Positions 7,532 through 16,365 of a stretch of DNA of 64,000 nt are shown one piece after another (the first letter of the stretch is position 1; each line of letters starts with the position of its first letter). The position numbers were made by a program, and so were the translations under genes. The DNA is from Staphylococcus sp. ACRSN (lineage in GTDB: Bacteria; Bacillota; Bacilli; Staphylococcales; Staphylococcaceae), in the NCBI RefSeq assembly GCF_022346615.1, contig NZ_JAKRNS010000005.1:144017-208016 (forward strand), written 5' to 3'. The notes below the pieces were generated by a model. That model was not told the origin of the DNA. It saw only the letters and a program-made list of their open reading frames with translations, and searched no databases.

Positions 7532-8642
7532 TGTTGTAATTATTGGTTCTGGGGTAATGGGAATGTCAGTTGCAAGGGCTTTGAGTGAATATGATATGCG
7601 CATTGCAGTTATTGACCGAGACATACCTGGTATGCATGCCTCATATAAGGCTGGTGGTATGTTAGGCGCACAAAATGAATTTATTAAAGATTCTAGCTTA
7701 TTTCATATTGCACGTAAATCTCAACTTATGTTTCCTGATTTGTCAGAACAATTATTAGATGAAGTAGCTATAGATATCGAATATTTAAAAAGTGGTTTGA
7801 TTAAGGTTAATGCAACAGCTAGTGAAGCGGCTCAAATTCGCGAACAGTATCAGTTTTTGAAAAAATATAATGATGCGATAGCACTATTATCAGAGCACAG
7901 GGTGTCAACGTTAACCAATGGCAATGTTGACATCAATGGCCGAGATGCATTGCATATACCAGATGACTATCAAGTTAATGCGAATCGTTATACGAAAGCA
8001 TTGCTTCAATCAATAACACAGCGGAAAGTTCAACGTTATTACAAGACCGAGGTTACTAGTATTGATTCCATTTCACAAGGATATAAGGTAAGCACTCAAG
8101 AAAGTTCAATTTATGGAAAAAAAGTACTAGTTGCCGGTGGTGCATGGAGTAGTAAATTACTGTCTTCTAAATTGGAAATGCATCAGGTTACGGGTGTTAA
8201 AGGAGAAGCACTACTCGTTGAACATCCAAATTTAGCTATGGATAATACATTGTTTATCACAAATGGATGTTATATCATACCCAAAATGAAGCAGCGGTTT
8301 ATGATTGGTGCTACGAGTTATTTTGATGATTTTTCAGTAGGTGTGTCTAAAAGTGGTCAAGATTGGCTTGTTCAACAAGCGATTAAATATATACCGAAAT
8401 TAGAAGAAAGTCGTTTGATACATAAGTGGTCAGGTGTTCGACCTTACTGTAAAGACGAACATCCTGTTATGGATGAAGTAGATAAAGGTTTGTTTGTTAT
8501 TACTGGTCATTACCGTAATGGCATCTTATTATCACCCTACATTGGTGCTTTGATGAGTGAATGGATTGTGAAAGGTAAAAGACCAGATATTTTATCGGAT
8601 TTTAAAATTGAGAGGAGTGCTATCGATGCAATGTATTATTAA
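7524..8642 (+). CDS. thiO: Glycine oxidase ThiO
   Basis: 372 residues. N-terminal FAD Rossmann motif VIIGSGVMGMSVARAL (from residue 4), then the DAO-fold segments AGGMLGAQNEF and VAGGAWSSKL, and near the C-terminus KWSGVRPYCKDEHPVM and TGHYRNGILLSPYIG, which match glycine oxidases. ThiO makes iminoglycine (dehydroglycine) for thiazole formation and replaces the oxygen-sensitive tyrosine lyase ThiH. It overlaps both neighbours, so translation is probably coupled. Confidence 0.88.
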   Translation: MYDVVIIGSGVMGMSVARALSEYDMRIAVIDRDIPGMHASYKAGGMLGAQNEFIKDSSLFHIARKSQLMFPDLSEQLLDEVAIDIEYLKSGLIKVNATASEAAQIREQYQFLKKYNDAIALLSEHRVSTLTNGNVDINGRDALHIPDDYQVNANRYTKALLQSITQRKVQRYYKTEVTSIDSISQGYKVSTQESSIYGKKVLVAGGAWSSKLLSSKLEMHQVTGVKGEALLVEHPNLAMDNTLFITNGCYIIPKMKQRFMIGATSYFDDFSVGVSKSGQDWLVQQAIKYIPKLEESRLIHKWSGVRPYCKDEHPVMDEVDKGLFVITGHYRNGILLSPYIGALMSEWIVKGKRPDILSDFKIERSAIDAMYY

Positions 8643-8826
8643 TGGTGATCATTTCAAATTTGCTAAAGAATTAAATATACAAGAACTTATCAGTGAAATA
8701 GGATTGGACGAAAATCGTGTCATTGTCGAACATAATGAAGTATTGGTACAGCGTCAACAATTTCATATTCAAGTAGTTAGAGATCAAGACTGTTTAGAGT
8801 TGTTAGAATTTGTAGGAGGCGGATAA
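8626..8826 (+). CDS. thiS: Sulfur carrier protein ThiS
   Basis: 66 residues from ATG 8626 behind AGAGGAG, starting inside the last codons of thiO. It is a ubiquitin-like protein ending in VGGG; the terminal Gly-Gly is adenylated by ThiF and turned into the thiocarboxylate that gives sulfur to ThiG. Length and C-terminus match the family. Confidence 0.9.
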   Translation: MQCIINGDHFKFAKELNIQELISEIGLDENRVIVEHNEVLVQRQQFHIQVVRDQDCLELLEFVGGG

Positions 8827-8827
8827 A

Positions 8828-9595
8828 ATGATTGAAATAGGTAAATTTAAATTAAATTCTAGATTATTATTAGGTACTGGAAAATTTGAAAATGAAAATA
8901 TTCAACAACAAGCGATTCAAGCATCAGAAACAGAAGTATTAACTTTTGCAGTGCGTCGTATGAATCTTTATGACAAGGATTTACCGAATCCTTTGGCAAA
9001 AGTTGATTTAGCTAATTTTGTTACATTTCCTAATACAGCTGGTGCTAAGACTGCTAAAGAAGCTGTGAGAATTGCCGAGATTGCAAACCATGCTGGTGTA
9101 TGCGACATGATTAAAGTAGAAGTAATTGGAGATGAAGAAACATTATTACCTGACCCAATAGAAACGTATGAAGCGTGTAAAATTTTATTAGAAAAAGGTT
9201 ATACAGTTTGCCCATATATTTCGAATGATGTTGTATTAGCTAAGCGTTTAGAAACACTAGGTGTACATGCAATTATGCCTTTAGCCTCCCCTATTGGAAC
9301 AGGTCGAGGTATAAATAATCCTTTGAATCTAAGATATATTATAGAAAGAAGTAATGTGCCAGTGATCGTTGATGCTGGTATAGGTTCTCCTAAAGATGCT
9401 TGTTATGCTATGGAACTTGGTGCAGATGCGATACTATTAAATACTGCAATATCTAGTGCAAAAGAGCCAGTTAAAATGGCTGAAGCAATGAAGTTAGGTA
9501 TTCATGCGGGAAGACTAAGCTTTGAAGCTGGAAGAATTCCTGTGAAATATACTGCGCAAGCATCAAGCCCAACAGAAGGTATTGGATTCTTATGA
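8828..9595 (+). CDS. thiG: Thiazole synthase ThiG
   Basis: 255 residues, a TIM barrel. LLLGTGKF at residues 13-20 and the Schiff-base lysine in MIKVEVIGD (Lys96) are present, as are [11 protein letters not shown] and [11 protein letters not shown] for phosphate binding. It condenses 1-deoxyxylulose 5-phosphate, iminoglycine from ThiO and ThiS-thiocarboxylate sulfur to the thiazole. It starts one base after the thiS stop codon and its stop overlaps the thiF start. Confidence 0.94.
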   Translation: MIEIGKFKLNSRLLLGTGKFENENIQQQAIQASETEVLTFAVRRMNLYDKDLPNPLAKVDLANFVTFPNTAGAKTAKEAVRIAEIANHAGVCDMIKVEVIGDEETLLPDPIETYEACKILLEKGYTVCPYISNDVVLAKRLETLGVHAIMPLASPIGTGRGINNPLNLRYIIERSNVPVIVDAGIGSPKDACYAMELGADAILLNTAISSAKEPVKMAEAMKLGIHAGRLSFEAGRIPVKYTAQASSPTEGIGFL

Positions 9596-10593
9596 TGAAT
9601 AAATACCAACGTCAAGCGATGTATAAGCCATTTGGTGAAATAGGTCAAAGCCGACTTCAAGATACACATATAATGATATTTGGAGCTGGCGCGTTGGGGA
9701 GTCATTGTGCAGAAATATTAACTCGAATGGGGGCGGGAAGTCTAACCGTAGTGGATATGGATGTTGTTGAACTATCTAACTTACATAGGCAAGCCGTCTT
9801 TGATGAAGCGGATGCAGCACAATTACTTCCTAAAGTTGTTGCACTAAAAAAGAAACTTCAAAAAATTAATAGCGATGTGCATATTACTGGCTTATATCAA
9901 GAAATAACGAATAATAATATTGAAGCGCTTTTGAAGTCATATCAACCAGATATCATTTTGGATGGTATGGATAATTTTGCTATGCGATATCTAATCAATG
10001 AAGCTTGTCACAAACAACACATACCATGGATATATGGGGCGGCAGTTGGCAGTAAAGGCTCAGTATATGGTATAGACTATAAAGGTCCATGTTTTAAATG
10101 CATGTTGGAAACGATGCCCCAAACAGGTGAAAGTTGTGCGATTAATGGTGTCTTGCCGACAGTGATATATCAAGTTGCTAGTATGGAAGTTTCAGAATTA
10201 TTAAGATGGCTATCAGGGCATGGATTTTCAAAAAAAATGATTACAATAGATAGCTTTACGTTAACGTTCAAAACGATGAATATCGATGTGTTAAAGCAAC
10301 CGCAATGCCAAGTCTGTGCCCGTCAAGACTATGAATACTTGAATAAAAAAAGTACGAATAAAGTTGAGAAACAGTGTGGGTATACATTTTTATTGAGGTT
10401 CAACGCAATGATTTTTGATCATGTGGATATACTTCCAACTAAAGTTGTTAAAACCAATGCTTTTGCTAAATTAATGACATACAAAGGATATGATATGACA
10501 TTGTTTAAAGATGGCAGGATGAATGTCTATGGTATAGAAGATGAACTGGATGCATATACACTTTATGAAACGTTAAACAAAAGTTTAAAATAA
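9592..10593 (+). CDS. thiF: ThiS adenylyltransferase ThiF (MoeB/E1-like)
   Basis: 333 residues. The E1-like Rossmann motif [15 protein letters not shown] lies near residues 29-43, followed by [13 protein letters not shown] and the catalytic DGMDNF segment. Two Cys pairs, CFKC and CQVC, give the zinc site of the ThiF/MoeB family. About 90 extra residues follow the zinc site, as in the Bacillus ThiF of similar length. It activates the ThiS C-terminus with ATP. Last gene of the operon; no ThiC (pyrimidine branch) is present in the window. Confidence 0.88.
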   Translation: MMNKYQRQAMYKPFGEIGQSRLQDTHIMIFGAGALGSHCAEILTRMGAGSLTVVDMDVVELSNLHRQAVFDEADAAQLLPKVVALKKKLQKINSDVHITGLYQEITNNNIEALLKSYQPDIILDGMDNFAMRYLINEACHKQHIPWIYGAAVGSKGSVYGIDYKGPCFKCMLETMPQTGESCAINGVLPTVIYQVASMEVSELLRWLSGHGFSKKMITIDSFTLTFKTMNIDVLKQPQCQVCARQDYEYLNKKSTNKVEKQCGYTFLLRFNAMIFDHVDILPTKVVKTNAFAKLMTYKGYDMTLFKDGRMNVYGIEDELDAYTLYETLNKSLK

Positions 10594-10664
10594 TTAATAA
10601 AAATCGGTAAAAATAAACTTTAATAATTGTGATTTTTAAAAGCTAAACGATCTAATAAATTATG

Positions 10665-10701
10665 ACTTCCCTTCATCGTGACCACTAAGATGAAGGGAAG
10701 T
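10665..10701. repeat. Perfect 13-bp inverted repeat in the thiF-nrdD gap
   Basis: ACTTCCCTTCATC (10665-10677) pairs with 10689-10701 across an 11-nt loop. No T-run follows on either strand. It may be part of the 3' end of the thiazole mRNA. The 342-nt gap 10594-10935 otherwise holds only the nrdD promoter and NrdR boxes. Confidence 0.55.
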
Positions 10702-10867
10702 AGAATGATTGTCCAATTTCATCCATTTGAGATTAAAGGCAATTAATTTAATTTTATAGGTATGTTAGGCTTTTTATTTTTGTCTTAATTAATAATTTTA
10801 AGTTGCAACTAAAGTTCAATAATAGTTCAAAAAGATTTGGCAAATTTGTTAACAACCTCAATCTCAT

Positions 10868-10896
10868 TTGATAACACTATATATAGTATTTTATAT
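10868..10896 (+). promoter_or_regulatory. nrdDG promoter
   Basis: TTGATA (10868-10873), 17-nt spacer, TTATAT (10891-10896). NrdR box 1 fills the spacer exactly, which fits repression by blocking polymerase. Confidence 0.6.
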
Positions 10897-10921
10897 TTAA
10901 AATAAACACAATATATAGAAT
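10874..10921. promoter_or_regulatory. Tandem NrdR boxes
   Basis: Box 1 ACACTATATATAGTAT (10874-10889) and box 2 ACACAATATATAGAAT (10906-10921) both resemble the NrdR consensus acaCwAtATaTwgtgt. They are 32 nt apart, three helical turns, as is usual for NrdR operators. Box 2 ends right before the ribosome binding site. Confidence 0.8.
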
Positions 10922-10935
10922 TGAGAGGGGATAAA

Positions 10936-12786
10936 ATGAATAAACTTGAACTAGATTTAAAACGCTTAATAACAAAGGACCCGACGGTCGTTAATGAAAA
11001 CGCAAATAAAGATAGTGCCACATTTTCAACTATGAGAGATTTAACGGCGGGTGTCGTTTCTAAATCTTATGCATTAAACTATCTTTTGCCTGAAAATGTT
11101 GCCAATGCACATAAAAAAGGGGAAATACATTTTCATGATTTAGATTATCATCCATTTCAGCCACTAACAAATTGTTGCTTAATCGATGCCAAAAAAATGT
11201 TAGCAGAAGGTTTCCAAATTGGAAATGCAACGGTGACCTCACCTAAATCAATACAGACTGCGTCAGCACAATTGGTACAAATTATTGCTAATGTATCGAG
11301 TAGTCAATATGGTGGATGTACAATCGATCGTGTTGATGAATTGTTGAGTAGTTATGTTACTTTTAACGAGCAAAAGCATCGTAAAACTGCTGAAAAGGTT
11401 GTTTCAACAGCATCTATAGATGCATATATTGATGAACAAATTACACGTGATATTAATGATGCGATTGAAAGTTTAGAATATGAAATTAATACATTATATA
11501 CATCAAATGGTCAAACACCTTTTGTAACATTGGGATTTGGTTTGGGAACAGATTGTTATAGTCGTAAAATTCAACAGGCTATTTTAAAAACAAGAATCAA
11601 AGGTTTAGGTAAAAATAGAATAACGGCAATTTTTCCCAAATTAGTTTTTTCTATAAAAAAGGGTGTAAATTTAGAACAACAAGATCCAAATTACGACATT
11701 AAACAATTGGCGTTAGAATGTTCTACAAAACGCATGTATCCAGACATTTTAAACTATGATAAAACAATTGAACTACTCGGAGATTTTAAAGCGCCGATGG
11801 GTTGTCGCTCATTTTTACCGGCATGGAAAGATGAAAATGGGAATTTTGAAAACAACGGACGTTGTAATTTAGGTGTTGTAACTTTAAATGTGCCACGTAT
11901 CGCGATTGAATCTAAAGGAGATATTGAGTTATTCTGGAAATTATTTCATGAACGTATGCAAATTATGCATGACGCATTGGTCTATCGCATTGACAGAATC
12001 AAACAAGCTACACCTGATAATGCACCAATTTTATATAAAAATGGAGCCTTTAAATATAAACTGACAGATGAAGATGAGGTATTTTCAATATTTAAAAATA
12101 AAAGAGCAACTTTATCGATAGGATATATCGGTTTATATGAAGCAGCTACGGTGTTTTATGGTCCTAACTGGGAAACAAAATCAAAGGCAAAAGCATTTAC
12201 ATTAGATGTATTAAAGGCTATGAAAGAGTATCAACTGAAATGGACTGAAATATACGATATATGGTTCAGTATTTATAGCACGCCAAGTGAATCACTTACA
12301 GATAGATTTTGTAGACTCGATCAAGAAGCGTTTGGCGAAATCCCAGATATTACAGATAAAGGTTATTATACAAATTCATTCCACTATGATGTAAGAAAGG
12401 ATGTGAGTCCTTTTGAAAAAATAGATTTTGAAAAAGATTATCCGGTGTATGCAAGTGGTGGTTACATACATTATTGTGAATATCCAAAATTAAATCATAA
12501 TATAAAGGCATTAGAATCAGTTTGGGATTACGCATATGACAAGGTGAGTTATTTAGGTACGAATATTCCAATTGATCATTGTCATGAGTGTGACTTTAAA
12601 GGTGATTTTAAAACGACAGAAACCGGCTATCAATGTCCGGATTGTGGTAATGATAATCCAAAAACTGTGGATGTTGTTAAACGGACATGTGGTTATTTGG
12701 GCAATCCTGTACAACGTCCTACGATTAAAGGTCGACATAAAGAAATATGTGCACGTGTAAAACACTTGAAAGATAAAACAGTATGA
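10936..12786 (+). CDS. nrdD: Anaerobic (class III) ribonucleoside-triphosphate reductase, large subunit
   Basis: 616 residues from ATG 10936 behind GAGAGGGG. The reductase barrel is followed by a four-Cys zinc site (CHEC ... CPDCG) and the glycyl radical segment RTCGYLG, with the radical Gly near residue 586. It reduces NTPs to dNTPs without oxygen. The N-terminus runs straight into the reductase domain with no ATP-cone, so the usual dATP inhibition site is missing; control probably rests on NrdR at transcription. Its stop codon overlaps the nrdG start (ATGA). Confidence 0.95.
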   Translation: MNKLELDLKRLITKDPTVVNENANKDSATFSTMRDLTAGVVSKSYALNYLLPENVANAHKKGEIHFHDLDYHPFQPLTNCCLIDAKKMLAEGFQIGNATVTSPKSIQTASAQLVQIIANVSSSQYGGCTIDRVDELLSSYVTFNEQKHRKTAEKVVSTASIDAYIDEQITRDINDAIESLEYEINTLYTSNGQTPFVTLGFGLGTDCYSRKIQQAILKTRIKGLGKNRITAIFPKLVFSIKKGVNLEQQDPNYDIKQLALECSTKRMYPDILNYDKTIELLGDFKAPMGCRSFLPAWKDENGNFENNGRCNLGVVTLNVPRIAIESKGDIELFWKLFHERMQIMHDALVYRIDRIKQATPDNAPILYKNGAFKYKLTDEDEVFSIFKNKRATLSIGYIGLYEAATVFYGPNWETKSKAKAFTLDVLKAMKEYQLKWTEIYDIWFSIYSTPSESLTDRFCRLDQEAFGEIPDITDKGYYTNSFHYDVRKDVSPFEKIDFEKDYPVYASGGYIHYCEYPKLNHNIKALESVWDYAYDKVSYLGTNIPIDHCHECDFKGDFKTTETGYQCPDCGNDNPKTVDVVKRTCGYLGNPVQRPTIKGRHKEICARVKHLKDKTV

Positions 12787-13319
12787 AAATACTTAACTTA
12801 ATCCATGGGCAAGGTTATATAGCTAGAATTGAATCACAAAGTTTTGTTGATGGAGAAGGTGTGAGATGTAGTGTTTATGTCTCAGGGTGTCCCTTTGATT
12901 GTAAGGGATGTTATAACAAAGCAGCACAAAATTTTAGATATGGTGAGCAATTTAATAATGATGTATTGGAAGAAATATTGGATAATTGCGCACCAGATTA
13001 TATTGATGGATTAAGTATATTAGGTGGAGAGCCATTTTGTAATTTAGATATTACATTGAAGTGTGCACGTGCATTTAGAGAAAGATTTGGTAATGGTAAA
13101 TCTATATGGGTATGGAGTGGATTTTTATTTGAATATTTGGCACATGAAAATACGGAAAGACGTGCATTTTTAGAGTTGATTGACGTACTTGTAGATGGGC
13201 CTTTTATGTCACATTTGTATCGATCAAATTTACCTTATAAAGGATCGCTTAATCAGAGGATTATTAATGTGCAAGCATCATTGCAACAGGCATGCTTGTG
13301 TGAATATATTGCGACATAG
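12783..13319 (+). CDS. nrdG: Anaerobic ribonucleotide reductase activating protein NrdG
   Basis: 178 residues. A radical-SAM protein with the CX3CX2C cluster motif in SGCPFDCKGCYN and the SAM-binding GGEPF downstream. It generates the glycyl radical on NrdD. The 4-nt ATGA overlap with nrdD indicates coupled translation. Confidence 0.95.
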   Translation: MKILNLIHGQGYIARIESQSFVDGEGVRCSVYVSGCPFDCKGCYNKAAQNFRYGEQFNNDVLEEILDNCAPDYIDGLSILGGEPFCNLDITLKCARAFRERFGNGKSIWVWSGFLFEYLAHENTERRAFLELIDVLVDGPFMSHLYRSNLPYKGSLNQRIINVQASLQQACLCEYIAT

Positions 13320-13340
13320 GTTAAGTACATATTAAAAATA

Positions 13341-13380
13341 GCCCCTAAATGAATTTGGAAAATTCATTTAGGGGCTTATT
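13341..13380. terminator. Bidirectional terminator between nrdG and the luciferase-like gene
   Basis: A 16-bp stem, left arm 13341-13356 beginning GCCCCTAAATG, right arm 13360-13375, with T/A-rich flanks on both sides. It serves two convergent genes. Confidence 0.9.
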
Positions 13381-13407
13381 TTATAACCTAATATGTGATA
13401 TAGATTA

Positions 13408-14469
13408 CTATTTTTTTAAATGTTTTTTTACTTCAGGTATGATTTTATCGCCAATTAATTCAATGTTTTTCATAATTTTATCAAAAGGCACGCCACCAAA
13501 ATCAATTTGTGCCATAAAGCGTTGATGTTGATAAAGTTCATGTTGATAGAGTATTTTTTCGACTATTTGTTGAGGGCTTCCTACCATTAATGCATCTCGA
13601 TAATCAGTAGCATGTTCAAATTGGTCTTTAGGATAGCCTTGTCCACGGATGAATGAAAAACCAACATTGAGATGTGGATAGTATTCATTTAGTGCTGCTT
13701 GTGATGTGTCCGCTGTATATAATAAGCTCGCTGTAGCAACCGGCATTTTTGATGGTGAAATGTCGTATCCACTTTCTTGAGCTGAAGTTCTATAGGCATC
13801 AATAGAATCTTTAAACATATTAGCAGGTCCACCCAATGTTGTAATCATCATGGGAATTCCTTGTTTACCAGCTTTAATTGCACTTTCTTGTCCCCCACCA
13901 ACTGCACGCCATATAGGAAGTGAATTGTCTACAGGTCGTGGGAATATTTTTATATTATTTAAATCAGATCTGAATTTCCCAGACCATGTGATACGTTCAG
14001 ATTCATTTAATTTACGTAATAAATCTAATTTTTCTTCATATAGTGCATCATAATCATTTATATCTAAACCAAATAATTCAAATAACCCTGTACGTGAAGC
14101 ACGGCCTGCTACGATTTCTGCACGACCATGTGAAATTAAATCAAGTGTTGCAAAATCCTCAAAGACTCTCACTGGATCAGCCGCACTAATAATAGAAGAG
14201 GAGCTAGAAATTTTTATATTTTTAGTGGCTTGGGTAATCGCACCTAACACAACACTATGTGCTTGTGTAGTGAAATGTTCTTGGTGACTTTCTCCGACAG
14301 CAAAAACATCCAACCCAGCTTGATCAGCCAATTTACTTGCTTCAATTAATTCTTGAATACGTTGTTCATAGCTTACTTTTTTACCATTGTGTGGATTTAA
14401 TAAATGATCTCCTAATGAATAAATTCCAAATTCAAGTGGTGTGTTTTTATTTATATCTAGTCGTGCCAA
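13408..14469 (-). CDS. LLM-class (luciferase-like) flavin-dependent oxidoreductase
   Basis: 353 residues on the minus strand, TTG start behind AAGGAGG. The bacterial luciferase-like barrel is clear: FGIYSLGDH at the N-terminus, LDVFAVGESHQEHF, SSSSSIISAADPVRVFEDFATLDLISHGRAEIVAGR, and PIWRAVGGGQESA. It is of the single-component LLM group and distinct from the two NtaA/YxeK-type genes in this window. It lies 16 nt behind a ring-cleaving dioxygenase gene, so it probably acts on the same aromatic or quinone-type compounds (inference). Confidence 0.85.
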   Translation of the reverse strand: MARLDINKNTPLEFGIYSLGDHLLNPHNGKKVSYEQRIQELIEASKLADQAGLDVFAVGESHQEHFTTQAHSVVLGAITQATKNIKISSSSSIISAADPVRVFEDFATLDLISHGRAEIVAGRASRTGLFELFGLDINDYDALYEEKLDLLRKLNESERITWSGKFRSDLNNIKIFPRPVDNSLPIWRAVGGGQESAIKAGKQGIPMMITTLGGPANMFKDSIDAYRTSAQESGYDISPSKMPVATASLLYTADTSQAALNEYYPHLNVGFSFIRGQGYPKDQFEHATDYRDALMVGSPQQIVEKILYQHELYQHQRFMAQIDFGGVPFDKIMKNIELIGDKIIPEVKKHLKK

Positions 14470-14485
14470 TTTAATTACCTCCTTG

Positions 14486-15421
14486 TTATAAATCGTGTAA
14501 ATTTCTTTCTATTTCGTCACGTCTGTCTTCCATAAAGTCTGGAAGATTAAGATTTTCGCCCAAATGCTCTGGCGCAGTATCTACTGTGAATCCAGGTTGT
14601 TCGGTAGCAAATTCAAAAAGAATCCGATTTTGTCTAAAGTATAATGATTTAAAGAAATAGCGATCAATGATACCAGAATTAGGCTTTGAATAACGGTTGA
14701 TTGTTGATAGTACAGCATTTAAATCTTCATCTTGAGGTGTAGTTACAGCAATATGATGCACGTAGCCTTGGCCAGGGCGAGCGCGCTCACCTTGTTGTTC
14801 TATAACAACAAAATCAGTGTATAGTCCATCGCTATCTAATGTCATTACAGTTGTGTGTTCATCATTGTCTATTGTTCTATGTTGGTAATTTAAATCATTT
14901 TTTAAAAATTCTATTGTAGGTTTACTATCTCTCACTCTTAATTCGACTGGTCCCATGCCAAGAATTTGGTGTTGCATAGGTATATCAGTATATGGATTTT
15001 TACGCCAAATTGATGGGATTTTGTAATCGTTATTTACTAAAAGTAATAAATTTAATCCGTCTGGATCTTTAAAATTAATTGCGGGTTGAGATAAATAAGT
15101 AATAGGTTCCCATTGTACGTCATTTTCCTCGAAACGTGTTTTGTAGAAATCTAAAGCATCCACATTAGGTACAAGTAGTGATAGTCGATAAATGGAGTCT
15201 GTACCTGGACGGTTCTGTCCGATATTGGGTATTTCAAAAAAACTTAATAATGTTCCTGGTGCGCCTAGCTCATCACCAAAGAATAAATGATACATTGTTG
15301 GATTATCTTGATTCACAGACTTTTCAACTAAACGTAATCCGAGAACTTGAGTATAAAAATTTTTATTGATTTGTGCATTTTTTGTATACATTGAAATATG
15401 ATGATGACCTGTTACGTGCAT
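14486..15421 (-). CDS. Ring-cleaving dioxygenase of the VOC superfamily (MhqO/MhqE type)
   Basis: 311 residues, ATG behind AGGGGG. Two VOC modules: the first starts with TGHHHISMYTKN and ends with FKDPDGLNLLLLVN; the second starts near MGPVELRVRDS and includes YVHHIAVTTPQDED and ILFEFATEQPGF, which supply the His and Glu metal ligands. Proteins of this type open hydroquinone or catechol rings and are often induced by quinones. It is the first gene of a two-gene operon with the luciferase-like oxidoreductase. Confidence 0.85.
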   Translation of the reverse strand: MHVTGHHHISMYTKNAQINKNFYTQVLGLRLVEKSVNQDNPTMYHLFFGDELGAPGTLLSFFEIPNIGQNRPGTDSIYRLSLLVPNVDALDFYKTRFEENDVQWEPITYLSQPAINFKDPDGLNLLLLVNNDYKIPSIWRKNPYTDIPMQHQILGMGPVELRVRDSKPTIEFLKNDLNYQHRTIDNDEHTTVMTLDSDGLYTDFVVIEQQGERARPGQGYVHHIAVTTPQDEDLNAVLSTINRYSKPNSGIIDRYFFKSLYFRQNRILFEFATEQPGFTVDTAPEHLGENLNLPDFMEDRRDEIERNLHDL

Positions 15422-15579
15422 TTGAAGAACCCCCTAATAAATTGACAGTTAATAATTATTTACTTGCTAATAGCCATAATTTATAGATATAAAACATTAA
15501 TAGATATAAAAAGTATACTTCGTACATATAATATACTACTTGTTTTTATAAAAAGCAACAGTCGTTGTTTAAAGGTGTA

Positions 15580-15618
15580 TTTAAAAAGCAGCAACACATA
15601 TACAAAGCTAGTGTTGCT
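15580..15618 (-). terminator. Terminator of the GntR gene
   Basis: AGCAACAC (15590-15597) pairs with GTGTTGCT (15611-15618); read on the minus strand it is followed by TGCTTTTTAAA. Confidence 0.65.
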
Positions 15619-15630
15619 ACTTAATTAAGA

Positions 15631-16248
15631 TTAATCATGCATTTTGAAATTTAAGTAGTATAAACTAAATTCCAAATCTTTTTTTAGGTGATCTTCTAAC
15701 AATGAAACTGCGAGTTCAATATTTCTATTAAACAGAGCGTCAACAATGGCACGATGTTCCTCAATTAAACCAGGACGTCTTTTATTTATTACAGTTTGAC
15801 TAAAGAGATAAATAAAACTTTTGTATTTTTGATATGTGTCTAAAATAAATTGATTATTTGTAGCATGCATAATCTTTTGGTGAAACTTATCATTAATATC
15901 GATGATTTTATCTTCGGATTCATGATCGATATCTATCTCGGTGTAACTACGTAATTCCTCTAAATCAGACGAAGTATAAACAATTGCAGCTTTTCTCAAC
16001 GCATGACTTTCCAACATAATACGCATTTCGAAAATTTGTCTATATTCTTCTGTAGTAGGACTAAAGATATATGAATTTTTGATAAAATATTCTAATTCTA
16101 ACTGTTTCAAAGCTTCTCTGATTGGCGTACGACTAACGTTATATTTCTTAGCTAGTTTAGCTTCTGTTATTTTTTCATTTTTACTTAATTCTCCAGAAAT
16201 AATGTCATTTCTAATCTTCTCATAGACTGATAGTTCATTTATATTCAA
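15631..16248 (-). CDS. GntR-family regulator, FCD subfamily
   Basis: About 205 residues. TTG at 16248 was chosen because GAGGTGA lies 5 nt ahead of it; a GTG at 16257 overlaps that site. The winged helix covers about residues 5-75 with ITEAKLAKKYNVSRTPIREALKQLE, the GntR signature, followed by an all-helical FCD ligand-binding domain with MRIMLESHALRKAA and a metal-binding His-type pattern (DKFHQKIMHATNN, EEHRAIVDAL). It is divergent from the sugar-acid cluster and most likely represses it, with a hydroxy acid as inducer (inference). Confidence 0.85.
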   Translation of the reverse strand: MNINELSVYEKIRNDIISGELSKNEKITEAKLAKKYNVSRTPIREALKQLELEYFIKNSYIFSPTTEEYRQIFEMRIMLESHALRKAAIVYTSSDLEELRSYTEIDIDHESEDKIIDINDKFHQKIMHATNNQFILDTYQKYKSFIYLFSQTVINKRRPGLIEEHRAIVDALFNRNIELAVSLLEDHLKKDLEFSLYYLNFKMHD

Positions 16249-16266
16249 TTGCTTCACCTCATCATT

Positions 16267-16332
16267 TATAGTGTACTATAAAAAATTATGTATTAAAATG
16301 TATACATTTTATTTGTTTTAGTATACACTAAT
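16267..16332. promoter_or_regulatory. Putative GntR operators in the divergent promoter region
   Basis: A perfect 16-bp palindrome AAAATGTATACATTTT (16295-16310) lies midway. TATAGTgtACTATA (16267-16280) and a TAGTATACACTA variant near 16319-16330 flank it. All share the GTATAC or GTAC core seen in operators of FCD-type GntR proteins. Confidence 0.6.
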
Positions 16333-16365
16333 TATTGAAAGCGATTTCAGAAAGGGTGTTCAATT

